From the NCBI GenBank assembly GCA_040219735.1, contig JAVJRX010000053.1: 64,000 nt of DNA. One strand, written 5' to 3'. Numbering within the stretch: the first letter of the stretch is position 1; each line of letters opens with the position of its first letter. Position numbers and translations under genes: made by a program. The notes under the pieces were generated by a model. The model did not search any database and was not told the DNA's origin. It was given only the letters and a program-made list of their open reading frames with translations. This document shows, in pieces, positions 53,132-62,038 of this stretch. This DNA comes from Coleofasciculus sp040219735. Lineage in GTDB: Bacteria > Cyanobacteriota > Cyanobacteriia > Cyanobacteriales > Coleofasciculaceae.

Positions 53132-54406
53132 TTACATAATTTGATTCAAACAGGAAAGGTCAGCTCTGCCAAAATGAATACTAAAGGCAACATTCAAGTT
53201 TTCCAGAGACTTAATTAACCAGGGTACACCGTCTCTAGTTGAAGACTCATAATGATTGAACAAAATGGAAAATCGCTTTTCCAAATAGGGTTTAACTTTA
53301 CGACACAGCAACACAATCTTGAGTAGCAACATAGTAGTAACCGTTGCGCCTAAATTCGTAATTAGATCGACAAAAACAAAATGTTTAGGGCGAACAGAAC
53401 TCTCAACAACGAGAAAATTTAATAACTGGCTACAGGTTCGCAAAATCAGAAATTCGCTGGGCTTCTGATTCTCGCTGTCAGGTAAGGTGTTTTTCAGATG
53501 CTCATGCAACCGACTATTAAACTGCCGTTTTCCGTAGGCTGGATCAATGGAAGCCGTCAGATACTCATACAAATCGTCCTTAAAGTCTTTATAGCAAGGC
53601 GTCTGACTGCTATGGGTTAGGAAACTTTGAGCCACATCCCGGCAAGTATGAGAGCCTTGGACTTTGCCAACAAACTGTTTAAGAGCCGTTCCCAACTCAT
53701 GATCCGTTAAAAGGGTGGGATTTTTGACAGGCTGGATAATTTTGGTTGAAGCTTCTTTCTGGTTCCTACGTTTTAGTTGGGCGCATCGCACCTGATAAGT
53801 AACGTACTGTGATAAATCAAGCTCGAAGCGCCGCTGGAGCCGGGATTGAATTTGCCGAACGGTTTGCCGATGTTCGTAACTACTATCTTCACTCAGCAAA
53901 CAGTGTTCGTACAAATAGGGGTATCGCTGAATGAGAGTTCCGACTTCTTTAGAAGTGGTGGATGTTTCACCAACCACCTGAGATAAGCGATGCAGGGTGA
54001 GATATTGCTCAGTCTCTTTAAAAATCTGTAGCAGGTGTCGTAGACGCCTAGAACCGCGCGAGTAAACCCCGGTTGCTGGTGGAATATCATCAAGTAATGC
54101 CACCAACTCAGGAATAGCACCTTGCAGTTGCGGTTGTATTTGCCAACGGTTAATCAGGATATGGCAACAACGATTCAGGATAAACTTGAACTCTTGCTCA
54201 GCCTGCTTATCCATTGCCAGCTTTTCCAATACCATCCAGATTTCCGGCTCTGGATATCGAGAGCCGTCCATGAATAGCTGTTTGAAACGTTCGAGCGTCT
54301 GACTAGGAGATTCTATCTGTACACAATACAGAAAATGATCGTACAGTTGTTGCTCTTGTGAGCTAGTTTGTCTGATGTCGGAATTTGTCCAAGTACTATT
54401 AGTCAC
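53132..54406 (-). CDS. Hypothetical protein, probably cyanobacteria-specific
   Basis: 424 aa from a GTG at 54404-54406, chosen because GGGAGG lies 9 bases upstream; longer readings begin at a rare ATT. Seen: predominantly helical sequence, e.g. LYDHFLYCVQIESPSQTLERF, FILNRCCHILINRW, GSRRLRHLLQIFKETEQY and RFELDLSQYVTYQVRCAQL. Near the C-terminus comes a hydrophobic helix FVDLITNLGATVTTMLLLKIV. No catalytic motif or signal peptide. The pattern of Cys/His is not metal-binding. Not recognised beyond resemblance to long conserved cyanobacterial proteins of unknown role. Confidence 0.78.
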   Translation of the reverse strand: MTNSTWTNSDIRQTSSQEQQLYDHFLYCVQIESPSQTLERFKQLFMDGSRYPEPEIWMVLEKLAMDKQAEQEFKFILNRCCHILINRWQIQPQLQGAIPELVALLDDIPPATGVYSRGSRRLRHLLQIFKETEQYLTLHRLSQVVGETSTTSKEVGTLIQRYPYLYEHCLLSEDSSYEHRQTVRQIQSRLQRRFELDLSQYVTYQVRCAQLKRRNQKEASTKIIQPVKNPTLLTDHELGTALKQFVGKVQGSHTCRDVAQSFLTHSSQTPCYKDFKDDLYEYLTASIDPAYGKRQFNSRLHEHLKNTLPDSENQKPSEFLILRTCSQLLNFLVVESSVRPKHFVFVDLITNLGATVTTMLLLKIVLLCRKVKPYLEKRFSILFNHYESSTRDGVPWLIKSLENLNVAFSIHFGRADLSCLNQIM

Positions 54407-54791
54407 TTCAGTCCGCCTCCCTACGCGCAAACGCCGTGGGCTGATCAATTTGAATGGAATGTGGCAGATCTAAGCTCAAATTTGACTTGCCCTGTACCGC
54501 AACAACCGAAAACCCTGATGCACTTTATCAATTACCCCGCCTAAATGAGCTTGGTCAAGGATTGCTTAAATCTAATGAATTATATTATCTCTACCTATAA
54601 GCATACTAAACTAAGTATGGATCATTCTGTAAAATTATGCCGCAAAAGTGTGAAGATTGGGTGAATATAGCGAAAAAGCGCCTATTAGCTCCCCGACTTG
54701 TTGAAGAAGTTGGGAATTGGGTAGGGGATGAGTGTTGCTCGCCCACTCCCACCACTATAACTAGCCAAAACGCATTCACCACCCTGGAATT
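54407..54791. other. Gene-free stretch between the 53132 gene and murF
   Basis: Divergent promoters for both genes should lie here. A 58-codon plus frame at 54637 (MPQKCEDWVNIAKKRLL...) overlaps the murF start and lacks a ribosome site, so it is not called. A small hairpin CCGACTT/AAGTTGG is at about 54694-54714. Confidence 0.45.
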
Positions 54792-56153
54792 ATGCCTTGT
54801 CAGCTTTCTTTAACTCAATTCGTTGAGGTACTCGCTGCTACCCCGGTTAATCTGTCAGCGCAGATGAGTGTTAACGCAGTCTGCGGTATAACCACTGATA
54901 CTCGTCACCTCGAACCGGGTCAAATATTTTTGGCGCTGCGAGGGGAAACCTTTGATGGGCATGATTATGCTGGAGTAGCGATTGAGAAAGGGGCGATCGC
55001 AGTAATTACCAACCGTGACCAAGCTCGCCAACTTCCGGGCATACCGCAGCTTCAAGTCGATGACACTCTACAAGCCTATCAGCAAATTGCTCGATGGTGG
55101 CGCGATCAGTTTGATATTCCGGTGATTGCGGTTACGGGTTCTGCTGGAAAAACGACGACGAAGGAATTAATCGCGGCGGTTTTGTCTAATCAAGGTAATG
55201 TACTGAAAACCCAAGCGAACTACAATAATGAAATTGGTGTGCCAAAAACGTTACTGGAATTAGACTCAGACCATGATTATGCTGTGATTGAAATGGCGAT
55301 GCGGGGTTCTGGGCAAATTGCCCTGTTGACCCAAATTGCCCGTCCGACGATGGGCGTGATTACGAATGTGGGAACGGCGCATATTGGATTGTTGGGATCT
55401 GAGGATGCGATCGCAAAAGCTAAGTGTGAGTTATTGGCGCAAATGCCTGAGAGCAGTGTAGCTATTCTCAATCATGATAACCAACGCTTAATGGATACGG
55501 CGGCTACGGTTTGGCAAGGGGAAACCCTGACGTTTGGTTTAAACGGTGGCGATGTACAGGGGAAACTTATTGACCTGTTTCGGCTCACAGTAGATGGTAT
55601 GACGTTTCCCTTACCCTTACCGGGTGAACATAATGCCCTTAACTATTTAGCCGCGTTAGCCGTGGCAAAACATCTCCAGATTGACTGCACACCCCTAACT
55701 CAAGGATTAGCGGTTCTTCTTCCTGGGGGGCGATCGCAACGCTATGAGTTACCCAATGATATCGTGATTCTCGATGAAACCTATAATGCTGGATTTGAAG
55801 CCATGATCGCGGCGTTGCACCTCCTCGCCCAGACGCCCGGTAAGCGACGCATTGCTGTTTTGGGTTCAATGAAGGAATTAGGAGATCATTCGCAACAACT
55901 ACACCAGCAAGTTGGACACAAAGCTCAGCAACTCCAATTAGATGCGGTGTTAATTACTCTTAAGGATCAAGAAGCCGAAGCAATTACTAGGGGAATCTCT
56001 ACATTACCCAGCCAAGGCTTTGCCCAGGATGACGCTTTGGTGCAACATTTACAGGAATTGGTTCAACCGGGCGATCGCATACTATTCAAAGCCTCGCGTT
56101 CTGTTGGTTTGGATCAGGTTGTGCATCAGTTTCGAGAGTTGATGTCTGGCTAA
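54792..56153 (+). CDS. murF: UDP-MurNAc-tripeptide:D-Ala-D-Ala ligase
   Basis: Adds D-Ala-D-Ala to the peptidoglycan precursor in the cytoplasm, with ATP. Seen in 453 aa: N-terminal domain GITTDTRHLEPGQIFLALRGETFDGHDY in two parts; ATP loop VTGSAGKTTTKEL; NYNNEIGVPKTLL; EMAMRGSGQI; the C-terminal ligase motifs LPGGRSQRYEL, LDETYNAG and VLGSMKELGDHS. All family landmarks are present. No other mur gene adjoins. Confidence 0.95.
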   Translation: MPCQLSLTQFVEVLAATPVNLSAQMSVNAVCGITTDTRHLEPGQIFLALRGETFDGHDYAGVAIEKGAIAVITNRDQARQLPGIPQLQVDDTLQAYQQIARWWRDQFDIPVIAVTGSAGKTTTKELIAAVLSNQGNVLKTQANYNNEIGVPKTLLELDSDHDYAVIEMAMRGSGQIALLTQIARPTMGVITNVGTAHIGLLGSEDAIAKAKCELLAQMPESSVAILNHDNQRLMDTAATVWQGETLTFGLNGGDVQGKLIDLFRLTVDGMTFPLPLPGEHNALNYLAALAVAKHLQIDCTPLTQGLAVLLPGGRSQRYELPNDIVILDETYNAGFEAMIAALHLLAQTPGKRRIAVLGSMKELGDHSQQLHQQVGHKAQQLQLDAVLITLKDQEAEAITRGISTLPSQGFAQDDALVQHLQELVQPGDRILFKASRSVGLDQVVHQFRELMSG

Positions 56154-56194
56154 TTGAGTCAGGAATCACCCCGAATTTCGGAAAAATTCTACAT

Positions 56195-57076
56195 TCAACT
56201 CAAAGGAGGCTTGGCGGCAAATTTTAGTTCTAAGGTTAAGCGATCATTGCTGCTAGGAGAGATTTTTTTATGGAAGCAACGGGCATCTTCCACAAATCCA
56301 AAACCCGCCTTACCGCAAATAGAGGTTATATTTTGATAGCCATAATATTTGCTGATTTCTTGGAGTGAATAGTCTTTCTTCAAAAATCGATAGGCAAGTT
56401 TTTTCTTCCGGTGACTCTCCAGCACACAGACGTGAGGATTACTGCACAAATCCACATCTGTTAAATAAAAGTAAAAAGTCAAGCTCCGAGGGGTATTAGT
56501 GCCTCGATAAAACCTCTGACTCGCTTGGCGTCGCTCATAGAGAGTTGACTCTACAGCAAAACTCCACCAAAGCTGAGTGTTTTGGTGAATCGGTTCGGCG
56601 TTTAGATAGGTTGCGGCAATTGCTAATAGTATTGGATCGCTTTCTAGTTTCTTAATCGTTGGATCTAAAAATATACTAGGGTTATAAATACCCCGAACTA
56701 ATGGTTTCTCAGTTTGCATCATGACTTGTTTCTTTTCAGATGCATAAAAACTGCATTGGGTATTGTTGGGTTCATGGCAAGGAGTTGCCAGCGCTAAGTT
56801 TCGGATTTCTTCGATAACCTGTAAGGGAAGGTTAAGGTTTAGGGAAATTCCTTTCTGTGTGAGTGAGTAAATAGTCTCATTCAAATCAATATCATTAAGA
56901 ATTGAATCCTGATAATATTTAGACTGAATTTCAAGCCAATTAGTGGTATTAATTACACTTCTGAAAAGACGGTGCTGGCTAATACCATTAATAGAATTGT
57001 TGTCTTTTATAGTTTGAATGTAGTCTGAAAAAACTCTGAAATCTTTGAAAGGATTAGAACTTACATCAATTACCAT
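56195..57076 (-). CDS. Phytanoyl-CoA dioxygenase (PhyH)-like protein lacking the HxD iron motif
   Basis: The C-terminal half follows the 2-oxoglutarate/Fe(II) dioxygenase pattern of PhyH proteins: RSLTFYFYLTDVDLCSNPHVCVLESHRKK in two parts, then FVEDARCFHKKISPSSNDRLTLELKF with the distal His and the 2OG-binding Arg. Where an HxD pair should stand before RSLTFYFYL, the sequence is RFYRGTNTP, so two of three iron ligands are missing. Either it is an inactive relative or iron is not used. 293 aa; the N-terminal 100 residues are unfamiliar. No ribosome site. AT-rich compared with neighbours. Confidence 0.75.
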   Translation of the reverse strand: MVIDVSSNPFKDFRVFSDYIQTIKDNNSINGISQHRLFRSVINTTNWLEIQSKYYQDSILNDIDLNETIYSLTQKGISLNLNLPLQVIEEIRNLALATPCHEPNNTQCSFYASEKKQVMMQTEKPLVRGIYNPSIFLDPTIKKLESDPILLAIAATYLNAEPIHQNTQLWWSFAVESTLYERRQASQRFYRGTNTPRSLTFYFYLTDVDLCSNPHVCVLESHRKKKLAYRFLKKDYSLQEISKYYGYQNITSICGKAGFGFVEDARCFHKKISPSSNDRLTLELKFAAKPPLS

Positions 57077-57402
57077 TATTTTTGGGTATATCTTTCAATC
57101 CGAGGTCACAAACAATATAGGCTTCCGAAGAAATAAATTGGGGATTGATGCATGATACACCCTTAAGGGTAAATCCTAGTCAGTAGAAATAGTTACTCTA
57201 GCGAGATTAAAAAAATGAATTTTTTGTCGCCAATATTGAGTATTTTAATGCCTCTGTCATGGTAACCAATTAGCAATAAAAAAGATAGATATTCAATTCA
57301 AGTTAGTCAAATCTTTAATTATCCGCAGAGAGTTTAAAGTTTTAGTAAAGCAGTTATCCCAGATAAGCAAGTCGTCCTTACTAATAACAAATGACCAATG
57401 AC
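57077..57402. other. Gene-free stretch
   Basis: AT-rich; the only structure noted is the heptamer array ACAAATGACCAATGAC (57387-57402) that abuts the MFS stop codon at 57403-57405. A 63-codon minus frame across it is not supported. Confidence 0.5.
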
Positions 57403-58551
57403 TTATTGCTTGTGGGCAAATAGCAACAATCCTGCAAGTAGTGCCACAATTGCCGCCGCATAGAACACCCACTGTAAACCGCAATAAGCTAACACCGGTC
57501 CTAACAAAATGGGGGATATAAACTGTCCCAAAAAGCCCGCGCCTGTCCCAGCAGCGAGTACACTAGATTTCAAGTCTGGGGGAGCTAGATTCGCTAGAGT
57601 GCCGTAAAGTGTAGGAAGTACCAAACCAAATCCCACACCAAAGAAGATAGCCGTAACCAAAATCCAACCCAGTTGATGCAGTACGGGAATGGTACTTAAG
57701 GTTAACGCCATCAAACCCAACCCGATCGCAACCGTCGTGCGTTGTCCCAAACGCTGGGCGAGTCTTTTGGCGCCAAATGCTGATATAACAGCCGCGCCTA
57801 TTGCCCGTGATGCTAGAACGACGCCATTCACCACGCTTGTGGCGTCAATGGTTTGTTTGAGATATTGCGGAGCATAAATGACCACCGCGTACATAGCAAT
57901 GGATACCAAACTGAGTGTACATAAGAGGCGTATGGTGTAGGGGCGTCCTAAAACCTGACGCAGTTTACTCGCAACATCTTTAACCTCTCCCTGGGTTTTT
58001 GGGGATGATTTTTTCGGTAAGAACCGTGCGGCTAAGATTGCCAGAGGTAGTCCCACAGCGTAGAGACCAAATGCCCATTGCCAGTGAAATGAACCCACCC
58101 AACCACCGAGTAGGGGAAAAGCAATGCCCATAATGGTCAGTGTACTGGTTGCGTAGCCCAACGCCTGCGATCGCGCCTCACCTTCATACATATTCCCCAA
58201 AATACCCAAACTCGCCGCCGCAATCCCGCCACTGGCGGCGCCTAATAGTGCCCGCACCACTAACAACGGCATCAGTGAGTGCATAAAGGCTCCAGCTGTG
58301 CCAAATAAGGCGTAGAGAATTAACGATGGGATCAGCACCCGCAGGTGCCCCATCCGATCTGCCAAAATTCCTAACGGCGGACTAAATAGAGCAATGGTTA
58401 AACAATGCAGGCTGACCAAATTCCCCGCCAATGCCGGATCAAGGTTAAGTTGTTGGATCATCTCTGGCAAAATTGGCGCCACCACTCCCCCAGCCATGGT
58501 GGTGAGAGAGCCGGCGATTAGCAGCACGAACAGCCGAGGATCACGTAACAT
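57403..58551 (-). CDS. Major facilitator superfamily transporter, multidrug-efflux-like
   Basis: A 12-span proton-linked permease of the cytoplasmic membrane. Seen in 382 aa: 12 hydrophobic segments with short loops; the loop 2-3 motif GILADRMGHLRVL (MFS motif A); MHSLMPLLVVRALLGAASGG; motif C-like GIAFPLLGGWVG, suggesting a drug:H+ antiporter type. The middle loop (KKSSPKTQGEVKD) is short. The substrate is not known. Complete at both ends. Confidence 0.9.
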   Translation of the reverse strand: MLRDPRLFVLLIAGSLTTMAGGVVAPILPEMIQQLNLDPALAGNLVSLHCLTIALFSPPLGILADRMGHLRVLIPSLILYALFGTAGAFMHSLMPLLVVRALLGAASGGIAAASLGILGNMYEGEARSQALGYATSTLTIMGIAFPLLGGWVGSFHWQWAFGLYAVGLPLAILAARFLPKKSSPKTQGEVKDVASKLRQVLGRPYTIRLLCTLSLVSIAMYAVVIYAPQYLKQTIDATSVVNGVVLASRAIGAAVISAFGAKRLAQRLGQRTTVAIGLGLMALTLSTIPVLHQLGWILVTAIFFGVGFGLVLPTLYGTLANLAPPDLKSSVLAAGTGAGFLGQFISPILLGPVLAYCGLQWVFYAAAIVALLAGLLLFAHKQ

Positions 58552-58599
58552 AACTTAAAATACCTAAATAGTTTGACAACTATAGCGCAACTAAACACT

Positions 58600-58621
58600 C
58601 AGACCTAGCCGGCTAAGTCTG
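58600..58621 (-). ncRNA. Hairpin downstream of the TnpB-related gene, possible omega-RNA scaffold part
   Basis: CAGACTTAG-CCGG-CTAGGTCTG on the minus strand forms a 9-bp stem with one mismatch, about 85 bases after the stop codon of the TnpB-related gene, where TnpB guide RNAs have their scaffold. AACCTAG/CTAGGTT complements lie between. The evidence is position plus base pairing only. Confidence 0.3.
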
Positions 58622-58705
58622 GAACATGCTCACCGCTTCCAAAAACCTAGTCATATCTGCTCACAAGTAAACAAACCTAGGCAAAACTCAACGGTATAAG
58701 TTTCT

Positions 58706-59909
58706 TCAAGCGCTTGCTTTTAGTGCGTTACTGCTTCCCTGTTGAGGGTTGACCAAAAACTCCCAGTTAGAGATACCATAGTAGGCGTGTCTACTTCTGA
58801 TAAATCCCTTGAGCTTGTTATTTAGTTGGTTCCACTGGCTCCATACGTGCTTGCTATCGTTCACCGATAGATAGGCGGTTATGGAGTCTGGTAATTTTTC
58901 CCCTAGTCTCATGCCGCGACGAGCAATCGCCAAAGCCGCAGCTTCATCGCTGGCTACCCCGTACATTCGGGCATACTTGACCAGACCAATTAGGCTGGTG
59001 TAGGCGGGATTGACTTGTCTTAACTCTATACCGCGATTAGACAGGATGGCGGTTAGTAGCTCGAAAAAGCGGCTGTATGCCCAAGCAGATAGCATTCTGG
59101 CGTACTTGCGCCCTTTCTCCCTAAGTTGGTTTTTCTTGCCGGAAAAGTCCAACTCCTCACACACAATCGGGCATTGGTAGAAAATCGCCATATCTAGAAG
59201 TAGGAAACAGATATGTCTGATGGCGGCGTCGAGTTTGCCACGGGGTAAACCCATCTGGAGCGATATCTGCCCATGGTGCTTGAGATTGCCTTCTTTATCG
59301 ATGTATGCCCAACCGATTGAACCTGGGTTCAAGTCTATGCCAATACACCCGTACTGAATTGGTCTAGATACCTGTTTGACTGGTGCTGGAGTGAATTGTA
59401 CCGCTACACACCATCTGCCATCCTTCCGGTAGAAGTGCCAGGTTTTAGCGCCCTCTGCTGGCAATCGGTTAACATTGCGATGAAAATCTCCAATTTTAGA
59501 TGAGACATATTTGCCGAACTTACCCTCTAGAGAGTATACGGTAAAATTTACGAGCATTCTTTAGCTTGCGTTCTGTCTTTTTGATCCACTTCTCACAAGA
59601 TTTGAATTTGGCAGTTAGCACCTTGACGTGGCGCTGACGGTTAGCCGACGCAGCATCTACCGCTCCTTGACTAAAGGCGATCACTCCATTGGCGTGACGC
59701 TTGTTTATCCCGTATGTCTGCTGTAAATGTGTATTCCATTGAGACTTGTTGAATTTATTATCCCAGAGGAGATGATTGGCTGTCTCACATACTGCTTGAT
59801 GGAATATAGATGAGTATTCAGCTAGGAACATTTCCAATTGAGTTTTACCCAATGGGTTTAACTCAATTGCTGGGGTGGGAAGTCCTTTGCAGTATGTGAT
59901 GGTAGCCAT
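58706..59909 (-). pseudogene. TnpB-related RuvC nuclease of IS200/IS605 group, split by a one-base frameshift
   Basis: Two frames make one gene. Upstream part 59520-59909 (129 aa, MATITYCKGLPTPAIELNP) has the helical N-terminal domain. Downstream part 58706-59557 (283 aa, with VNFTVYSLEGKFGKY) has RuvC-I GIDLNPGSIGWAYID, RuvC-II Glu in VCEELDFSGK, and RuvC-III SDEAAALAIARRG, so all three acidic residues remain. There is no CxxC zinc finger, as in the TnpB-related subgroup with VNPAYTS. Deleting one T from the T4 run (complement of 59543-59546) joins RKF to TVYSLEGKF. Inverted repeat ACCTACTCA/TGAGTAGGT (59980-60012) upstream may be the element's left end. Confidence 0.85.
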
Positions 59910-60117
59910 TGATTCGACCTGTCAACGCAACTTCTGGTATTGTATACAATGACAGCCAAAAATGTTTCCGACTAAAATACCTACTCATTTTTGAATAGAC
60001 ATGAGTAGGTATGATCGGGGATTATGTTACAGTTTCTAACCCTTCTCCCCCTATGCATTGACTGCCAAAAAATAACAGGATAAATATGTCAAATGAATCG
60101 ACAACAGAGGCTCCGAT

Positions 60118-61155
60118 ATGGAACTGGCGACAACCCTAACCAGCCAAAACGTTCAAAACGCGATTAGAGAAGTAGGGATTAACCCCAACTACTGGTATTC
60201 AGTGGCTTGGGCAAATCAAATCAAACCCGGTCAAATCTTCCCTGTCAAGATTTGGCAACAATCCATCGCCGTTTACCGGACTCCCAAGGGTCAACTCCAT
60301 GCTTTAGAAAATGCTTGTCCTCATAAAGGTGTGGAACTGCACAAAGGCATTGTTCAGGATGAGTATTTAGCCTGTCCTTATCACGGCTGGCAGTTTGATG
60401 GTGCGGGCAATTGTGTAGGCATTCCCTACTTTCCCCCACAACAGAAACTGCCCTGCGCCCAAGTCCGTACCTACCCGATTCAGGAAAAATACAAGCTAAT
60501 TTGGATCTTTCCTGGAGATCCAGCCCTAGCAACAACCTGCCAACCGCCAGATATGCCAGAATTTGACCATCCCGATTGGTTTATGGTTCCCGTGAGTGCC
60601 AGGATGAAGTCTCATTTTTCTATCTGTAATGAAAATACCATGGATGTTTTTCATGGATTTTTGCACCAAAACCTTCAAGGATGGTTTGATCCGGTTCTTA
60701 AACGTTTGCAGGAAACGGAAAATACTGTCTGTGCGGAGTACGATGTCTCCTATAAAGGGCGTATGGCTCAATGGTTAGGGTTGAGCGATCGCGCGGATCA
60801 AGTGACTCGGCGCACCATATCGGTACAGTATCGCTATCCCCATTATTACAGTTCTCTAGAAGGCGTCTCCAACCTCTACCTGATGCGCCTCCCTATAGGA
60901 CTTACGGAAAGTCGCTCCTTTGCTCTATTCTTTTTTAAGGTTCCCCTACCCCAATGGTTCCGCCAGCTCTTTGATCCCATCTTGTCTACCGTACTGGAAC
61001 GGTTTGTATTTATGCGATTTCTCAACCAAGATATCGAAATGATGGAAAGTGAGCAGCGAACCTATCTGGCAAATCCTCAGCGTCGCTATGTGGAAGTCAA
61101 TCCCGCGATCATTGCCATACAGCGGCTGATTATGCGTCAATTTCAACAACCCTGA
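60118..61155 (+). CDS. Rieske-type non-haem iron oxygenase
   Basis: Ring-hydroxylating-type oxygenase; cyanobacterial and plant relatives include the chlorophyll-breakdown (Lls1/PaO) group, but the substrate here is unknown. Seen in 345 aa: Rieske 2Fe-2S motif C67-P-H69 in ENACPHKGVEL and C86-PY-H89 in ACPYHGWQFDG; mononuclear iron ligands in NENTMDVFHGFLH (D176 bridging, H179, H183); and a hydrophobic C-terminal part. The start MELATTLTSQ at 60118 has no strong ribosome site. An inverted repeat CCCTGACTT/AAGTCAGGG overlaps the stop codon and starts the structured region downstream. Confidence 0.9.
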   Translation: MELATTLTSQNVQNAIREVGINPNYWYSVAWANQIKPGQIFPVKIWQQSIAVYRTPKGQLHALENACPHKGVELHKGIVQDEYLACPYHGWQFDGAGNCVGIPYFPPQQKLPCAQVRTYPIQEKYKLIWIFPGDPALATTCQPPDMPEFDHPDWFMVPVSARMKSHFSICNENTMDVFHGFLHQNLQGWFDPVLKRLQETENTVCAEYDVSYKGRMAQWLGLSDRADQVTRRTISVQYRYPHYYSSLEGVSNLYLMRLPIGLTESRSFALFFFKVPLPQWFRQLFDPILSTVLERFVFMRFLNQDIEMMESEQRTYLANPQRRYVEVNPAIIAIQRLIMRQFQQP

Positions 61156-61388
61156 CTTAGCTATCGCTTGAAGTCAGGGATTGTCGGACAAACGACAATT
61201 TAAACCGTTGAATATCCGCATAGAGTCTCGGTTTGGTACAGACACCCGGATACTTCCCTAGTCCGGATCAAATCTAAAGCCTTTTGTCGGGCTGTTGGTA
61301 GAGACGTAGCATGCTACGTCTTTCCAAGACATCTTAACCGAGATGGCGGGAAGGGACTAAATACTTTCACTCGTGAGGTTTATCACCC
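61150..61388 (+). ncRNA. HEARO / IscB omega RNA
   Basis: The region directly upstream of the IscB relic can fold into a nested structure. Hairpins: CCCTGACTT/AAGTCAGGG (61150-61179) and ATTGTCG/CGACAAT (61180-61199). Long-range stem: TCTCGGTT (61226-61233) with AACCGAGA (61336-61343). Inside it: hairpin CCGGA/TCCGG (61246-61266), whose loop CTTCCC (61253-61258) can pair with GGGAAG (61348-61353) as a pseudoknot, plus a 20-bp palindrome (61302-61321). Position before the iscB ORF and a pseudoknotted core are what is known for HEARO RNAs. No covariance model was run. Confidence 0.7.
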
Positions 61389-61718
61389 ATGTTACGAGTA
61401 CCAGTTTTATCAAAATTGGGCAAGCCATTGATGCCCACAAAACCTAGCCGTGCTAGGCGTTGGCTGAGAGACGGTAAAGCCAAAGTTGTACACAACGACT
61501 TAGAATGCTTTGCCATCCAGCTAACCTTTGACACACAGGAGAATACTCAACCTATAGCCGTGGGTATAGATCCTGGCAAGCGCTACTCAGGGATCGGGGT
61601 TCAATCAGGTTTCTTTACCCTTTGGATGGGGCATCTAGTCTTACCGTTTAAAACGGTCAAAGAGTTGTTTAAGCTAGTTGCTTCGCGCTCACCCGGAGTC
61701 TCACGAGGTATACGATAA
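61389..61718 (+). pseudogene. Truncated IscB/IsrB-like protein (N-terminal fragment)
   Basis: IscB is the RNA-guided nuclease from which Cas9 is thought to descend. Seen in 109 aa: the PLMP domain (VPVLSKLGKPLMPTKPSRARRWLRDGKAKVV in two parts) and RuvC-I GIDPGKRYSGIGVQS with its catalytic Asp, then LWMGHLVLPF. The sequence then leaves the family and stops at 61718. The bridge helix, HNH, RuvC-II and RuvC-III parts are missing; full proteins have about 350-450 aa. No remnant of them is visible up to 62038. Not functional as a nuclease, but the 5' element end and guide RNA region are intact. Confidence 0.8.
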
Positions 61719-62038
61719 ACGGGCTTTAGCAACCAAACCCTAGACATAGAGCTGGAGATGAAAACAAATCCAGCAGGGGGTTGAATTTTATGTTACCCTG
61801 CTAGAGCAGAAATTAAAAACGCACCAACAACAGCGTTCGCCAATGTGCCAGCGTTATTGTCTGTCATAAGCCGATCTGTCCAATCACCATGTATTATGTA
61901 GGATTACCGTGTACTCTATAAAACCGCCAACATGGAGCTTGCTATTCAGTCGGGATAATCACTTAAATTTAAGAGAAAAACACACGTTTTTATCTAGAAG
62001 CGGTAGTCTATCTAGGAAAAGGTGAGAGGAGTAAGGTT
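61719..62038. other. Gene-free stretch upstream of the oxoamine synthase
   Basis: Contains no further IscB sequence in any frame that I can see. It ends with GAGAGGAG, the ribosome site of the next gene. Promoter not placed. Confidence 0.5.

Noticed and set aside
54637..54815. 58-codon frame overlapping the murF start
   Set aside because: No ribosome site and no recognisable protein; overlap with murF is unlikely to be coding.
61719..62038. Remaining C-terminal part of IscB
   Set aside because: Reading all frames I found no HNH, RuvC-II or RuvC-III motif, so the fragment is truncated rather than frameshifted.
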